Shown: positions 1-6,431, numbered from the stretch's first letter. The stretch is 11,532 nt of DNA from Anaerozeibacter quisquiliarum (GCA_051162045.1 JBISDI010000062.1), one strand, 5' to 3'. The notes: generated from the letters alone by a model not told the origin. Made by a program: numbers and translations.

Positions 1-2579
1 TGCTCAACGGAACCCGTCGCCGTGATCGTTCCGCCGTTGTCGATCGACGTCGTGATCGTGTACTTCTTCAGCTTCCACTTCGCAAAGAGATCGTTGCTGT
101 CGGTATTGTCCACGCGCGCGGACGAACCTGCGGCGAAGGAAGTCCCCTTGCCGTCCGCCTGGGTGTTCCAACCGATGAAGTCGTAGCCATCGCGCTGCGG
201 AAGACCCACGACAGCGTCATAGCCCAACACCGTGATTTCGCTGTTGTTGATACCCGCATCGACCGTAACCGTTGTATCTGTGCCAAAATTCGAGTGATAG
301 GTCACAGAAACCGTCGCGCCTTGCGGGACGTAGATTGCGGTGAGCGTCACGTTGCTGTTGTAAATCGGGACGCTGTCGCCGGGGTAGTACTTGCTGTCCG
401 GCACAGTCGCATCCGTCCAGTAGGCAAACTGCTCCCCGTTCGGCACGGTGATCCCGGTCGGGAATGGCTTCGCCTTGGCGCCGGTGCCGGTCTCATAAGT
501 GTTGTTGTCCACCGGCGCATCCCCGGTGACCGACCCCAGGCCGTATATGACCCGGTAGGCGGCGTTCCCCGCAAAAACGGCGTAGACCTTGGTGTCGGTA
601 TCGCGCGGCTGCTTGATGTCGATCGGGTTGCTGCTTCCGCCAACCACCCACTTCGACACGGTCTTCCCCGCATCGTCGATTGCGGCCTTCGCATCCCCGT
701 AGGCATCGGACGCCTCGACCGAGGTGCCCTTTCCCTCGTTGCTGGAGAAGGGGTTCCCCTCGCCCTCGCCGATGTCGACCGTGATCTTGATCGTCGGCTC
801 CTGCCAATAGGCGTAGAGCACGAGATTGCTGGCGGGCATCTTCTCGCTTGCAAAATTGAACTTCTGGCCATCGGGACTGGTGATGTTTGCGGGCGCAACC
901 GGGTACCAGCCCTTGAACACAGCATTGGCACTAAAGCTGGAAGGACGACTGGGCGTCCAATTCCTGCCAGACAGAGACGCCTCATACGCTACCTGCTCGG
1001 AGGTCTGCGAGCCGTAGTTGTTAAATGTCAGCGCGTACTTGTTGCGAAGGTAGTAGAGGGAAACCTCTTTGTTATGAAAATCCTTTATGTCGCCACTAAA
1101 TCCCGCCTCTTGCTTGCTCTGGCGAGTAAAACCGTCGATTGGATGGTATTCCTCATCATAGGTGATAAAGTTGAAATACGTCTTTACATCCTTGAGCAAC
1201 GTCCATGCAGTATCGTCCACATTCCGCACATAGTAGTGGATCGTCTTTTCAGTCTGGGAACTCTTATCATACAAGTCAAAAGTGACATTCTTACCCGGCA
1301 TCCGATCGAGGGTCTGAAGCGCATAATAATAATCTGATTCCGACTCCGCCTTCCATGCGCGCCCAACATACCCAGGAACAGGGAATTTGTCAGAAATCTT
1401 GGCGTTATACTTGGCGTTGATGGTATGGACGGGGACCCATTTCCCTTTAACCCAATGCCAACCTTCGCGATGACCGTCCTCCCAATCCCTAAACGTCAGC
1501 GTGTACGACTTTCGCGCAAAATACACGTTCAGCACCGACGACCCGTCGGCCGCGAGGGTCACGGTATCGGAATTATTGAACATGAAGTGTGCGCGGTCGG
1601 TTACGCTGTTCGGCAGCGCTCCGGTCGTCGCGTTGAGCGTCAGCGCCGTCCCCGTATCAGCCGTTTTGGTGACGTCGGTCGCGAGCACGGAGTAACCGGC
1701 GTCGTCCGCGTTCTCGCCCCAGTAGACGACCGTGTATTTGACGGAAGCCGGATTCCACTTGGCGAAGATGGTGGTGTCCTTGGTGGGCGTGATGCTTGCC
1801 CCCGTCGGCCCGGTGTACTCCGCGTCCTCATACCAGCCGCCGAAGGCATAGCCGACCTTGGTCGTTATTCCGATGGTGGCCTCGTCCAGGCTCAGCGGCT
1901 GTCCGTTTTGCACATGCTTCGACGCGAGCGCCGTGCCACCCTGGGTGTCGAAGGTAACCCACCAAATCGGGGTTGTTTCCGGCGAGACGTATGTATCCTC
2001 GGTCACCACAGTGTCGGCGGTAAACGCTGTATCCGTACCCTTGATCTTCCAGCCGGTCACAAGCATCCCGGTGGGCTGGTAGTCGGTTTCGAGCGGAAGG
2101 GTAACCCTGTAATCAGGGGCCTTGGCTTCCCGCGTGGCGATGACATTCGCGCCGTCCACATCGAGGAAGTACACGTGGAAGACCTTCGAGAATTTCGCGT
2201 ACACCCTGACCGTGGCGCTCGCTTCGGGCGCGGCCGTGGGGCCCGGCGTATACGCTTCGCCGCTCTCACTGCCGATAAACCAGCCGACGAACTTATTGCT
2301 CTCATCGGATGGGTCGGTCGGCGTCGCGGGCCTCGGCGCGGTCACAGAACCTTCGATCGCTTTTACGATCCGCCTATCGACCTGTGTTGCCCCATTATAG
2401 AACTCATAGGTGACGTATACGCCGTCGCCCGGCGTAATCATCATAGCCATCTGCTGGGGCGAAAAGGGTGCGCTGTTGTCCACGGCGATGACCGCGGCCA
2501 GCGCATTCAATGGCAACATGGTCATCAGCATGACCGCTGTGACCAAGAGCGCCGTCAGCTTCCTGAATCTATTAAACAT
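1..2579 (-). CDS. Large secreted multi-repeat surface protein (InlB B-repeat type), C-terminus beyond window
   Basis: An open frame runs without a stop from the ATG at 2579 to base 1, giving at least 859 residues; the gene continues outside the window. The start has AAGGAGG 7 bases upstream. Residues 1-28 form a signal peptide (basic start NRFRK, hydrophobic core, cleavage likely after ALA at 26-28). The rest is a chain of about eight or nine modules of 70-85 residues with the InlB B-repeat (Listeria-Bacteroides repeat) signature: a strand such as VTFDTQGG, then GY-F-GW (for example GYAFGGWYEDAEY) and a closing FAKW or VYAKF. Clear copies lie near residues 54-128, 205-278, 515-594 and 754-837; residues 279-355 match the variant beginning YTVVYWGENADDAGYS. 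Such proteins are exported and usually act as wall-bound adhesins or structural surface proteins; the anchor would be in the missing C-terminus. It follows the 411-residue exported protein by 78 bases. Partner and ligand are unknown. Confidence 0.9.
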   Translation of the reverse strand, partial: MFNRFRKLTALLVTAVMLMTMLPLNALAAVIAVDNSAPFSPQQMAMMITPGDGVYVTYEFYNGATQVDRRIVKAIEGSVTAPRPATPTDPSDESNKFVGWFIGSESGEAYTPGPTAAPEASATVRVYAKFSKVFHVYFLDVDGANVIATREAKAPDYRVTLPLETDYQPTGMLVTGWKIKGTDTAFTADTVVTEDTYVSPETTPIWWVTFDTQGGTALASKHVQNGQPLSLDEATIGITTKVGYAFGGWYEDAEYTGPTGASITPTKDTTIFAKWNPASVKYTVVYWGENADDAGYSVLATDVTKTADTGTALTLNATTGALPNSVTDRAHFMFNNSDTVTLAADGSSVLNVYFARKSYTLTFRDWEDGHREGWHWVKGKWVPVHTINAKYNAKISDKFPVPGYVGRAWKAESESDYYYALQTLDRMPGKNVTFDLYDKSSQTEKTIHYYVRNVDDTAWTLLKDVKTYFNFITYDEEYHPIDGFTRQSKQEAGFSGDIKDFHNKEVSLYYLRNKYALTFNNYGSQTSEQVAYEASLSGRNWTPSRPSSFSANAVFKGWYPVAPANITSPDGQKFNFASEKMPASNLVLYAYWQEPTIKITVDIGEGEGNPFSSNEGKGTSVEASDAYGDAKAAIDDAGKTVSKWVVGGSSNPIDIKQPRDTDTKVYAVFAGNAAYRVIYGLGSVTGDAPVDNNTYETGTGAKAKPFPTGITVPNGEQFAYWTDATVPDSKYYPGDSVPIYNSNVTLTAIYVPQGATVSVTYHSNFGTDTTVTVDAGINNSEITVLGYDAVVGLPQRDGYDFIGWNTQADGKGTSFAAGSSARVDNTDSNDLFAKWKLKKYTITTSIDNGGTITATGSVE

Positions 2580-2607
2580 GGAAGGCCCTCCTTCGATGTA
2601 AATACAT
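2572..2607 (-). CDS. Possible 11-residue leader ORF overlapping the start of the InlB-repeat gene
   Basis: ATG at 2607 opens an 11-codon frame (MYLHRRRAFHV) that stops with TAA at 2574-2572, seven bases inside the downstream gene, whose ATG is at 2579. An AGGAG lies 5 bases upstream of the leader ATG. Ribosomes translating it would cross the small hairpin covering the downstream ribosome binding site, so it could couple translation. There is no evidence beyond spacing and signal quality, and such a short ORF could be chance. Confidence 0.3.
   Translation of the reverse strand: MYLHRRRAFHV
2581..2594 (-). promoter_or_regulatory. Hairpin over the ribosome binding site of the InlB-repeat gene
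   Basis: On the minus strand GAAGG-AGGG-CCTTC forms a 5-base-pair stem with a 4-base loop, ending 1 base before the ATG at 2579. The AAGGAGG ribosome binding site is the 5' arm plus loop, so folding would mask it. The stem is short and may be only marginally stable. A second palindrome, GATGTA-TT-TACATC, lies directly upstream at 2595-2608. Confidence 0.4.
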
Positions 2608-2657
2608 CTTATCTCCTATCTGCGTCCGGCGGGATCGCCGCCTGCCCGGGGCTTGAT

Positions 2658-3893
2658 CTACCCCTCGTCGGAAACCGTCACCGTCGCACGGTAGAAGCAG
2701 GTGTAATTATCCTCGTTGAGCTCAAGCGCGTAGCTGGCTCCAGTCGCGCCGGGAATGTCGCTCCAGGCGCCGGCAGACGACTGGGCAACCTGCCACTGGA
2801 TTTCGTAGTCGAGCCCCTCATATCCGCTCAGGATCGCGGTGAGCACGATCATATCGCCCTCGACGAGGTCGCCCTCCCCGTCCCGCTTCGCTTCGATACG
2901 GATCGACCGATCGTCGGGCAACGGCTTTTCTTCTTCCTCTTCCACCACGACAACCGGCTCCCCGTTCTCGTCCAGCTCCAGGTTGCCGTCGTCGTCGCGC
3001 TTATACTGCACCTCGCCCTCCATGGGTTCCAGCGGGATCGGGTTGCCATTTTCGTCCAGGATCAGGTTGCCGTCCCCGTCGCGCTGGTACTTCGATTCAA
3101 ACGGGGCGGGCTCGTCCTCTTCCACCACGACAACCGGCTCCCCGTTCTCGTCCAGAACCAGGTTGTCTTCCTCGTCGCGCTTATACTGCACCTCGCCCTC
3201 CATGGGCTCCAGCGGGACCGGGTTGCCATTTTCGTCCAGGATCAGGTTGCCGTCCCCGTCGCGCTGGTACTTCGACTCAAACGGGACTTCGGTCGGTTCC
3301 TCTTCCGGCTCGTCGGGCTGCTCCGCTTCGGCGGGCATTTCGGTTACGAACCGCGCGTTTACGTAGCCCTCCTGGCCGTTGTAGGTTACCTTTACCCAGT
3401 CGCCCGCGCGCTCGAGCACGGTCAGCCGCGCGCCGCGGGGGATCGAGGTAATGATGTTGTCCTCGGCAATCTCAGGTGTGCGGCGCAGGTTCACCTTGCC
3501 GTCCTCTTGCTCGGTCACAACTTCGTACTCGGGCTCCGCGGGCGTTTCCGGCTGCTCGGGCTCGCCCGGCTCGTCGGTGTCCGGATCGGTGCCCGGGTCA
3601 GTACCCGGATTGGCACCCGGGTCAGTGCCCGGATCGGCACCGGGCTCGGTGGCCGGTTCCTCTATGCCCGGTTCGGTATCCGGGTCAGTGCCCGGCTCGG
3701 TGCTCGGCTCGCCCGGCTGCTCCGGAATTTGGCCCTCGTCCGCATCGTCCGGCGTGGGCTGCGGCCGCACAATCCGGCCATTGAGGTCGACGGGCTTTGA
3801 GTAGGTTTCCTTGGCCAGCGCCGTGCCCGCCACGCCCACCAGCATCGCAAGCGCCATCAGCAACGCCCACAGCCTCTTGATTTTGAATGTCAT
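2658..3893 (-). CDS. Secreted protein with acidic Pro-rich linker, SH3b domain, 60-aa repeats and C-terminal Ig-like domain
   Basis: The protein has 411 residues; its ATG at 3893 has AAGGAGG 7 bases upstream. Residues 1-27 are a signal peptide ending in ALA. Residues of about 45-125 are a Pro/Glu/Asp/Thr-rich linker (repeated EPGTDPDTEPG-like units), typical of wall-spanning spacers. Residues of about 131-186 match a bacterial SH3 domain (VNLRRTPE, GDWVKVTYNGQEGYVNARFV), a family that commonly binds peptidoglycan. Residues 205-324 are two 60-residue copies, each built from two half-units of the form Y-RD--GNL-LDENG-PV. The C-terminus (about 330-411) is an Ig-like beta-sandwich (YEIQWQV, IPGATGASY, CFYRATVTV) related to that of the 233-residue protein. 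There is no LPXTG motif or C-terminal membrane span, so retention would rely on the SH3b domain or on charge. The role is unknown; wall-associated structural or adhesive protein is the best guess. Confidence 0.9.
   Translation of the reverse strand: MTFKIKRLWALLMALAMLVGVAGTALAKETYSKPVDLNGRIVRPQPTPDDADEGQIPEQPGEPSTEPGTDPDTEPGIEEPATEPGADPGTDPGANPGTDPGTDPDTDEPGEPEQPETPAEPEYEVVTEQEDGKVNLRRTPEIAEDNIITSIPRGARLTVLERAGDWVKVTYNGQEGYVNARFVTEMPAEAEQPDEPEEEPTEVPFESKYQRDGDGNLILDENGNPVPLEPMEGEVQYKRDEEDNLVLDENGEPVVVVEEDEPAPFESKYQRDGDGNLILDENGNPIPLEPMEGEVQYKRDDDGNLELDENGEPVVVVEEEEEKPLPDDRSIRIEAKRDGEGDLVEGDMIVLTAILSGYEGLDYEIQWQVAQSSAGAWSDIPGATGASYALELNEDNYTCFYRATVTVSDEG
2926..3285 (-). repeat. Two tandem 180-bp in-frame repeats
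   Basis: Bases 2926-3105 and 3106-3285 are direct copies with a period of exactly 180 bases (60 codons); for example the block starting TCCACCACGACAACCGG at 2941 recurs at 3121. Differences are few and cluster in the Asp/Glu stretches. Each unit has an internal half-repeat of about 30 codons. The high nucleotide identity suggests a recent duplication or continuing recombination, which would change protein length by 60 residues per event. Confidence 0.9.
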
Positions 3894-3955
3894 GTCGCTT
3901 CCTCCTTATCTCTACTTGCAAACTGCAAAATGCTTGTCCTGGAAACGGTTCCTTC

Positions 3956-4084
3956 CCCATTCCCCTCCTCGGAGGGGTGCCCGCGGGCGGGGTGGTCGTT
4001 CCTTACCTGACGGGAGCCGGGGCCGCGCCCTGCGGGGGAACCACCCCGCCCCTGCCGGGGCACCCCTCCGAGGAGGGGAATGGG
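3956..4084. mobile_element. GC-rich inverted-repeat element (MITE or REP-like), no coding capacity
   Basis: Bases 3956-3982 and 4058-4084 are perfect 27-base inverted repeats beginning CCCATTCCCCTCCTCGGAGG. A further inverted pair of 11 bases (GGCGGGGTGGT at 3986-3996, its complement at 4040-4050) lies inside. Each arm also contains its own palindrome (CCCCTCC-TC-GGAGGGG at 3962-3977), so the DNA could form a branched structure. The element sits between two secreted-protein genes, encodes nothing plausible, and looks like the dispersed palindromic repeats of many Clostridia. I see no clear target-site duplication; the GATGGGCCGCTGCG direct repeat at 4084-4097 and 4105-4118 adjoins its right end. 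It may affect transcript stability or read-through between the flanking genes. Confidence 0.65.
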
Positions 4085-4150
4085 ATGGGCCGCTGCGCCG
4101 GGGAGATGGGCCGCTGCGGCGGCGGAGCGGCCGCCCCTTGAAAGAGCTTG

Positions 4151-4172
4151 CGCCGGAACCGCTGTTCCGGCG
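4151..4172 (-). terminator. Stem-loop downstream of the 233-aa exported protein, weak terminator candidate
   Basis: CGCCGGAAC / GTTCCGGCG form a perfect 9-base-pair stem with a 4-base loop, 18 bases past the TAG stop at 4190. On the minus strand the sequence after the stem is CAAGCTCTTTC, which lacks a proper T-run, so it is a poor Rho-independent terminator and could instead protect the 3' end of the message. The stretch 3894-4189 otherwise holds only the inverted-repeat element and a GC-rich direct repeat. Confidence 0.4.
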
Positions 4173-4189
4173 TCCTCTGTGCCCTTTGA

Positions 4190-4891
4190 CTACGCTTCCG
4201 TGATCACAACGGCCTGCCACTGATAACCGGCGTTGTCCTCGGTTACGATAAAGTCGTAGGTGTCGCGCGTCTCGCCGTTGATCGTCTGGAAGCCGTTGCC
4301 TTTGTTGACCTGCCAGGCCAGTTCGTAGTCCGTGTTCGCGCCGCTGACGATCGCCCTGAGCGTCACCCTGTCGCCGATCGCGATGTCGCCCTGGTTTACG
4401 ATCTCCACCCTCACGCTGCCGGTGAATTCCACGACTTCGGTCGGTTCCGGCGTGGGTTCGGGCGTCTGCTCGGGTTCGGGCGTCTGCTCGGGTTCGGGCG
4501 TCTGCTCGGGTTCGGGCGTCTGCTCGGGTTCGCCGGTCTGCTCGGGCTCGCCGGTCTGCTCGGGCTCGCCGGTCTGCTCGGGTTCGCCGGTCTGCTCAGG
4601 CTCGCCGGTCTGCTCCGGCGCGGGCGTCTGCTCGGGCGCGGGCGTCTGCTCGGGCGCGGGCGTCTGCTCGGGCGCGGGCGTCTGCTCGGGCGCGGGCGTC
4701 TGCTCGGGCGCGGGCGTCTGCTCGGGCGCGGTTTCTTTTACGGCCTCCTGCCTGGTTTCATCCTGCGCCACCGGCGCGGACGTCGGGGCCGGCTCGATCA
4801 TTCCTTCTTGCTCAGCCATTACCGCCACAGCGCTTAAGATCATCGACAGCACCATCACGATGGCCGCGATCCACTTCATCTTACGCTTCAT
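4190..4891 (-). CDS. Secreted Pro/Glu/Gln/Thr-repeat protein with C-terminal Ig-like domain
   Basis: The protein has 233 residues when started at the ATG at 4891. AAGGAGGG lies 9 bases before that codon, whereas the in-frame ATG at 4912 is upstream of this site and is rejected. Residues 1-26 are a signal peptide (MKRKMKW basic start, hydrophobic core, cleavage after AVMA). Residues 54-150 are 15 six-residue repeats in three homogeneous blocks: PAPEQT type (7), GEPEQT (5), PEPEQT (3), followed by PEPTPEPTE. This should be an extended wall-spanning spacer. Residues of about 156-233 form an Ig-like domain (VTLRAIVSG, YELAWQV, INGETRDTY, YQWQAVVITEA) related to the end of the 411-residue protein. 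There is no sorting signal or C-terminal hydrophobic anchor; if the signal peptide is not cleaved it would serve as an N-terminal anchor. Function is unknown. Confidence 0.88.
   Translation of the reverse strand: MKRKMKWIAAIVMVLSMILSAVAVMAEQEGMIEPAPTSAPVAQDETRQEAVKETAPEQTPAPEQTPAPEQTPAPEQTPAPEQTPAPEQTPAPEQTGEPEQTGEPEQTGEPEQTGEPEQTGEPEQTPEPEQTPEPEQTPEPEQTPEPTPEPTEVVEFTGSVRVEIVNQGDIAIGDRVTLRAIVSGANTDYELAWQVNKGNGFQTINGETRDTYDFIVTEDNAGYQWQAVVITEA
4442..4732 (-). repeat. 18-bp tandem repeat array coding for six-residue PEPEQT-type units
   Basis: About 15 head-to-tail 18-base units share the core TCTGCTCGGG on the plus strand. Three sub-blocks (GCGCGGGC, GCTCGCCG/GTTCGCCG and GTTCGGGC variants) are internally almost identical, which indicates expansion by slippage or unequal crossing-over. 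Units are multiples of three, so copy-number change alters spacer length without breaking the frame. Confidence 0.92.
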
Positions 4892-4899
4892 TTTATTTG

Positions 4900-4907
4900 C
4901 CCTCCTT
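4900..4907 (-). promoter_or_regulatory. Ribosome binding site deciding the start at 4891
   Basis: AAGGAGGG on the minus strand ends 8 bases before the ATG at 4891 and lies downstream of the alternative in-frame ATG at 4912. Just upstream, CGGGG (4916-4920) and CCCCG (4927-4931) could form a small hairpin in the leader. Confidence 0.75.
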
Positions 4908-4955
4908 GTCATCGACGGGGTGTGTTCCCCGATCCATGTTCCAACTTACATCCTC

Positions 4956-4961
4956 ATTATA
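4956..4961 (-). promoter_or_regulatory. Candidate -10 box (TATAAT) for the exported-protein genes
   Basis: A perfect TATAAT lies on the minus strand 65 bases upstream of the ATG at 4891, downstream of the terminator at 5084-5144. The expected -35 position (about 4979-4985) reads only CTGCCC or ACTGCC, a poor match, so the promoter may be weak or need an activator. It could drive the 233-residue gene and perhaps the two genes after it. Confidence 0.5.
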
Positions 4962-5083
4962 GGGATGGGCGGTTACGAGGGCAGTTACATATTTTTCCAG
5001 CCCAGGATTTTTTTGTTAAGAATTGGTGCCGGCAAATGCGACCGAATGCGCGGTTTTCACCCTGTTTTCGGTATTTATTGTGC

Positions 5084-5144
5084 AAAAAACCCCGATCGGT
5101 GACATGCGGGTTACTCGGAGAGCCGGTCTCCCGCCTGATCGGGG
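5084..5144 (-). terminator. Structured Rho-independent terminator after the SARP-like gene
   Basis: On the minus strand CCCCGATC (5144-5137) pairs with GATCGGGG (5097-5090) and is followed directly by six T. The 39-base interior can itself fold, either as GCGGG/CCCGC or as GGAGA-CCGGC-TCTCC, so the terminator is branched rather than a simple hairpin. It lies 43 bases past the TAA of the regulator gene and probably ends the T4P-like operon. The stretch 4892-5083 below it holds the leader and promoter of the next gene. Confidence 0.75.
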
Positions 5145-5153
5145 TATCGTAAA

Positions 5154-5179
5154 GGCACGCGCCGAAACCGACGCGTGCC
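5154..5179. terminator. Hairpin just past the SARP-like gene stop, possibly bidirectional
   Basis: GGCACGCG and CGCGTGCC form a perfect 8-base-pair stem around a 10-base loop, starting 8 bases past the stop codon. In the minus direction it is preceded by seven A and followed by only TTT; in the plus direction it is followed by TG and seven T. It is therefore a better terminator for plus-strand transcripts, but no plus-strand gene is supported here. It probably works in tandem with the stronger terminator next to it. Confidence 0.5.
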
Positions 5180-5186
5180 TGTTTTT

Positions 5187-6395
5187 TTACTTCAAGGTGT
5201 TCTTCCCGTCGCTCGAAAGCGGCCCGACTCGGTAGCTGAACATGATGCTGGAGTTGGGGTAGCGCCGGTAGAAGAAGCGCTTGACCCGCTCCATGACCAT
5301 GTTGCCGGTGGTGTAATTGACCGTGGGCAGCAACAGCGCATACAGCGTAGGGCTGAAGTGGGTGATCGTGTCGCCCTTGCGCAGGTTGGCCTTGAGTATC
5401 TCCAAGAGTCCCTGCATGATGTCGTTTTGCTTGAGCGGGTTCATGGCGCCGCCGCTGACCGAGCTGATCATAATCAGCCCCAGGAACATCGTCGAGCCCA
5501 GCCGCTCGAGGTTGCGCATCTGCAAATTGAAGATTTCCTTGAACACCGCGTATTCGCACACAAACGCACCACGTACCTCGCCGTGCTCGCGCAACTCGTT
5601 GCGAATGGTGTCCAGGTTGAAGTCGAGCGTCTTGCCCGCCTGTACGATCTGCTTGTAAAACTCCTGGATCGCCGCCGGCGGCTGCACGCCCAGGTAGCGG
5701 AAGTGCAGGTTGGTGACATGCTTATATTGAAGCAACGCCTCGTTGTTGCGCTTGGCCTTGGTCAGCGCGCCCATCAATTCCAGGTGCAGCTGCTCGTCGA
5801 AGGCGTCCACGTCCAGCGCCGCGCGGCACACATTAATCATTTCGTCGTACTGCTCGCCCGCCTTGAGCAGCTCGACGTACTTGTGCACCGTGACCAGGTA
5901 CTGGTTGTGCAGACTGACCGCGCGCGCCAGCGCCCAGTCGGTCTGCTCGCCGCCCTGCAGCAGGTCGCCGGCGTACAGCTTAATCACCCGGTTGTAGCGC
6001 TCCTGCGCCTCGGGGGTCAGTTCGGTCACGCCACCCAGCTGCGAAAACAACTCGTCGATCTCGTACGCGTCGATCGACATGCCCTCCATGCACTGCCAGC
6101 GGTACGCGCCGCGCTCGGCCACGATGCAGCCGCCCAGGCCTTCATTCGCCCGGTTCAGCACCGCGCGCATGCGGCTGACCAGCGTCTTGAGCGCGTTTTC
6201 CGGGTTGCTCGACTGGTCGTTGGTCCACAACGTCTCGAGCAGCCGGTAGTTGGGCACCGGCTCGTTGCGGTGCAAAATCAGGTATTGCATGAGCGCCACG
6301 CCTTTGCGCGACTTGCTGACCAGTTGATCCATCTTCTGCTCGCCGATGTAGATGGCAAACTCGCCCATCATCTGTATACGGATAACCTCGCCCAT
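5187..6395 (-). CDS. SARP-like transcriptional regulator with BTAD domain and degenerate GGDEF-like C-terminus
   Basis: The protein has 402 residues. Its ATG at 6395 has an AGGAG site upstream, 36 bases after the ATPase gene. Residues of about 4-105 form an OmpR-type winged helix (MMGEFAIYIG, KSRKGVALMQYLILHRNEPV, ALKTLVSRMRAVLN, YRW), and residues of about 108-255 the helical bacterial transcriptional activator domain (YAGDLLQG, LHNQYLVTVHKYVELL, LHLELMGALTKAKRNNEALLQY). This is the architecture of SARP/AfsR-type DNA-binding activators. Residues of about 278-395 resemble a GGDEF fold (FLGLIMI, LLEILKANLRKGDTITHF, YALLLPTVN, MVMERVKRFF), but the signature site reads SPTLY (348-352), so diguanylate cyclase activity is not expected. 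It could bind a ligand or dimerise. As the last gene of the T4P-like operon it is a plausible regulator of it or of the nearby surface-protein genes; that target is inference. No signal peptide or membrane span. Confidence 0.87.
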   Translation of the reverse strand: MGEVIRIQMMGEFAIYIGEQKMDQLVSKSRKGVALMQYLILHRNEPVPNYRLLETLWTNDQSSNPENALKTLVSRMRAVLNRANEGLGGCIVAERGAYRWQCMEGMSIDAYEIDELFSQLGGVTELTPEAQERYNRVIKLYAGDLLQGGEQTDWALARAVSLHNQYLVTVHKYVELLKAGEQYDEMINVCRAALDVDAFDEQLHLELMGALTKAKRNNEALLQYKHVTNLHFRYLGVQPPAAIQEFYKQIVQAGKTLDFNLDTIRNELREHGEVRGAFVCEYAVFKEIFNLQMRNLERLGSTMFLGLIMISSVSGGAMNPLKQNDIMQGLLEILKANLRKGDTITHFSPTLYALLLPTVNYTTGNMVMERVKRFFYRRYPNSSIMFSYRVGPLSSDGKNTLK

Positions 6396-6431
6396 TGGAA
6401 CGCGCTCCTCTCGATACCGAATCTGGTCGGT

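Noticed and set aside
294..1337. Plus-strand ORF of 347 codons opposite the InlB-repeat gene
   Set aside because: The minus frame encodes clear InlB B-repeats through this interval; the plus frame gives an Arg/Val/Gly-rich product with no family resemblance.
1425..3800. Long plus-strand ORF of 791 codons opposite the surface-protein genes
   Set aside because: It is the antisense shadow of two well-supported minus-strand genes in GC-rich DNA. It has no signal peptide or recognisable domain, and it spans the intergenic gap and both ribosome binding sites of the minus-strand genes.
4190..4192. Recoding of TAG stops, since both Ig-domain proteins end in TAG
   Set aside because: The frame after the second protein's TAG closes at another TAG within about 40 bases, and no in-frame TAG interrupts any other gene, so these are ordinary stops.
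3912..4220. Short ORFs on both strands across the inverted-repeat element
   Set aside because: Their products are low-complexity Arg/Gly/Pro translations of the palindromic DNA and lack ribosome binding sites.
4442..4732. CRISPR array
   Set aside because: The repeats are 18 bases, contiguous without spacers, and in frame within a coding region.
4892..4912. Start of the 233-residue protein at 4912
   Set aside because: The good ribosome binding site lies between this ATG and the next one at 4891, so it can serve only the latter.
5084..5144. c-di-GMP riboswitch, considered because of the GGDEF-like domain and structured RNA
   Set aside because: The conserved GEMM-I core is not recognisable, and the element is followed immediately by a T-run after the regulator gene. 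It also lies upstream of the next gene's own promoter.
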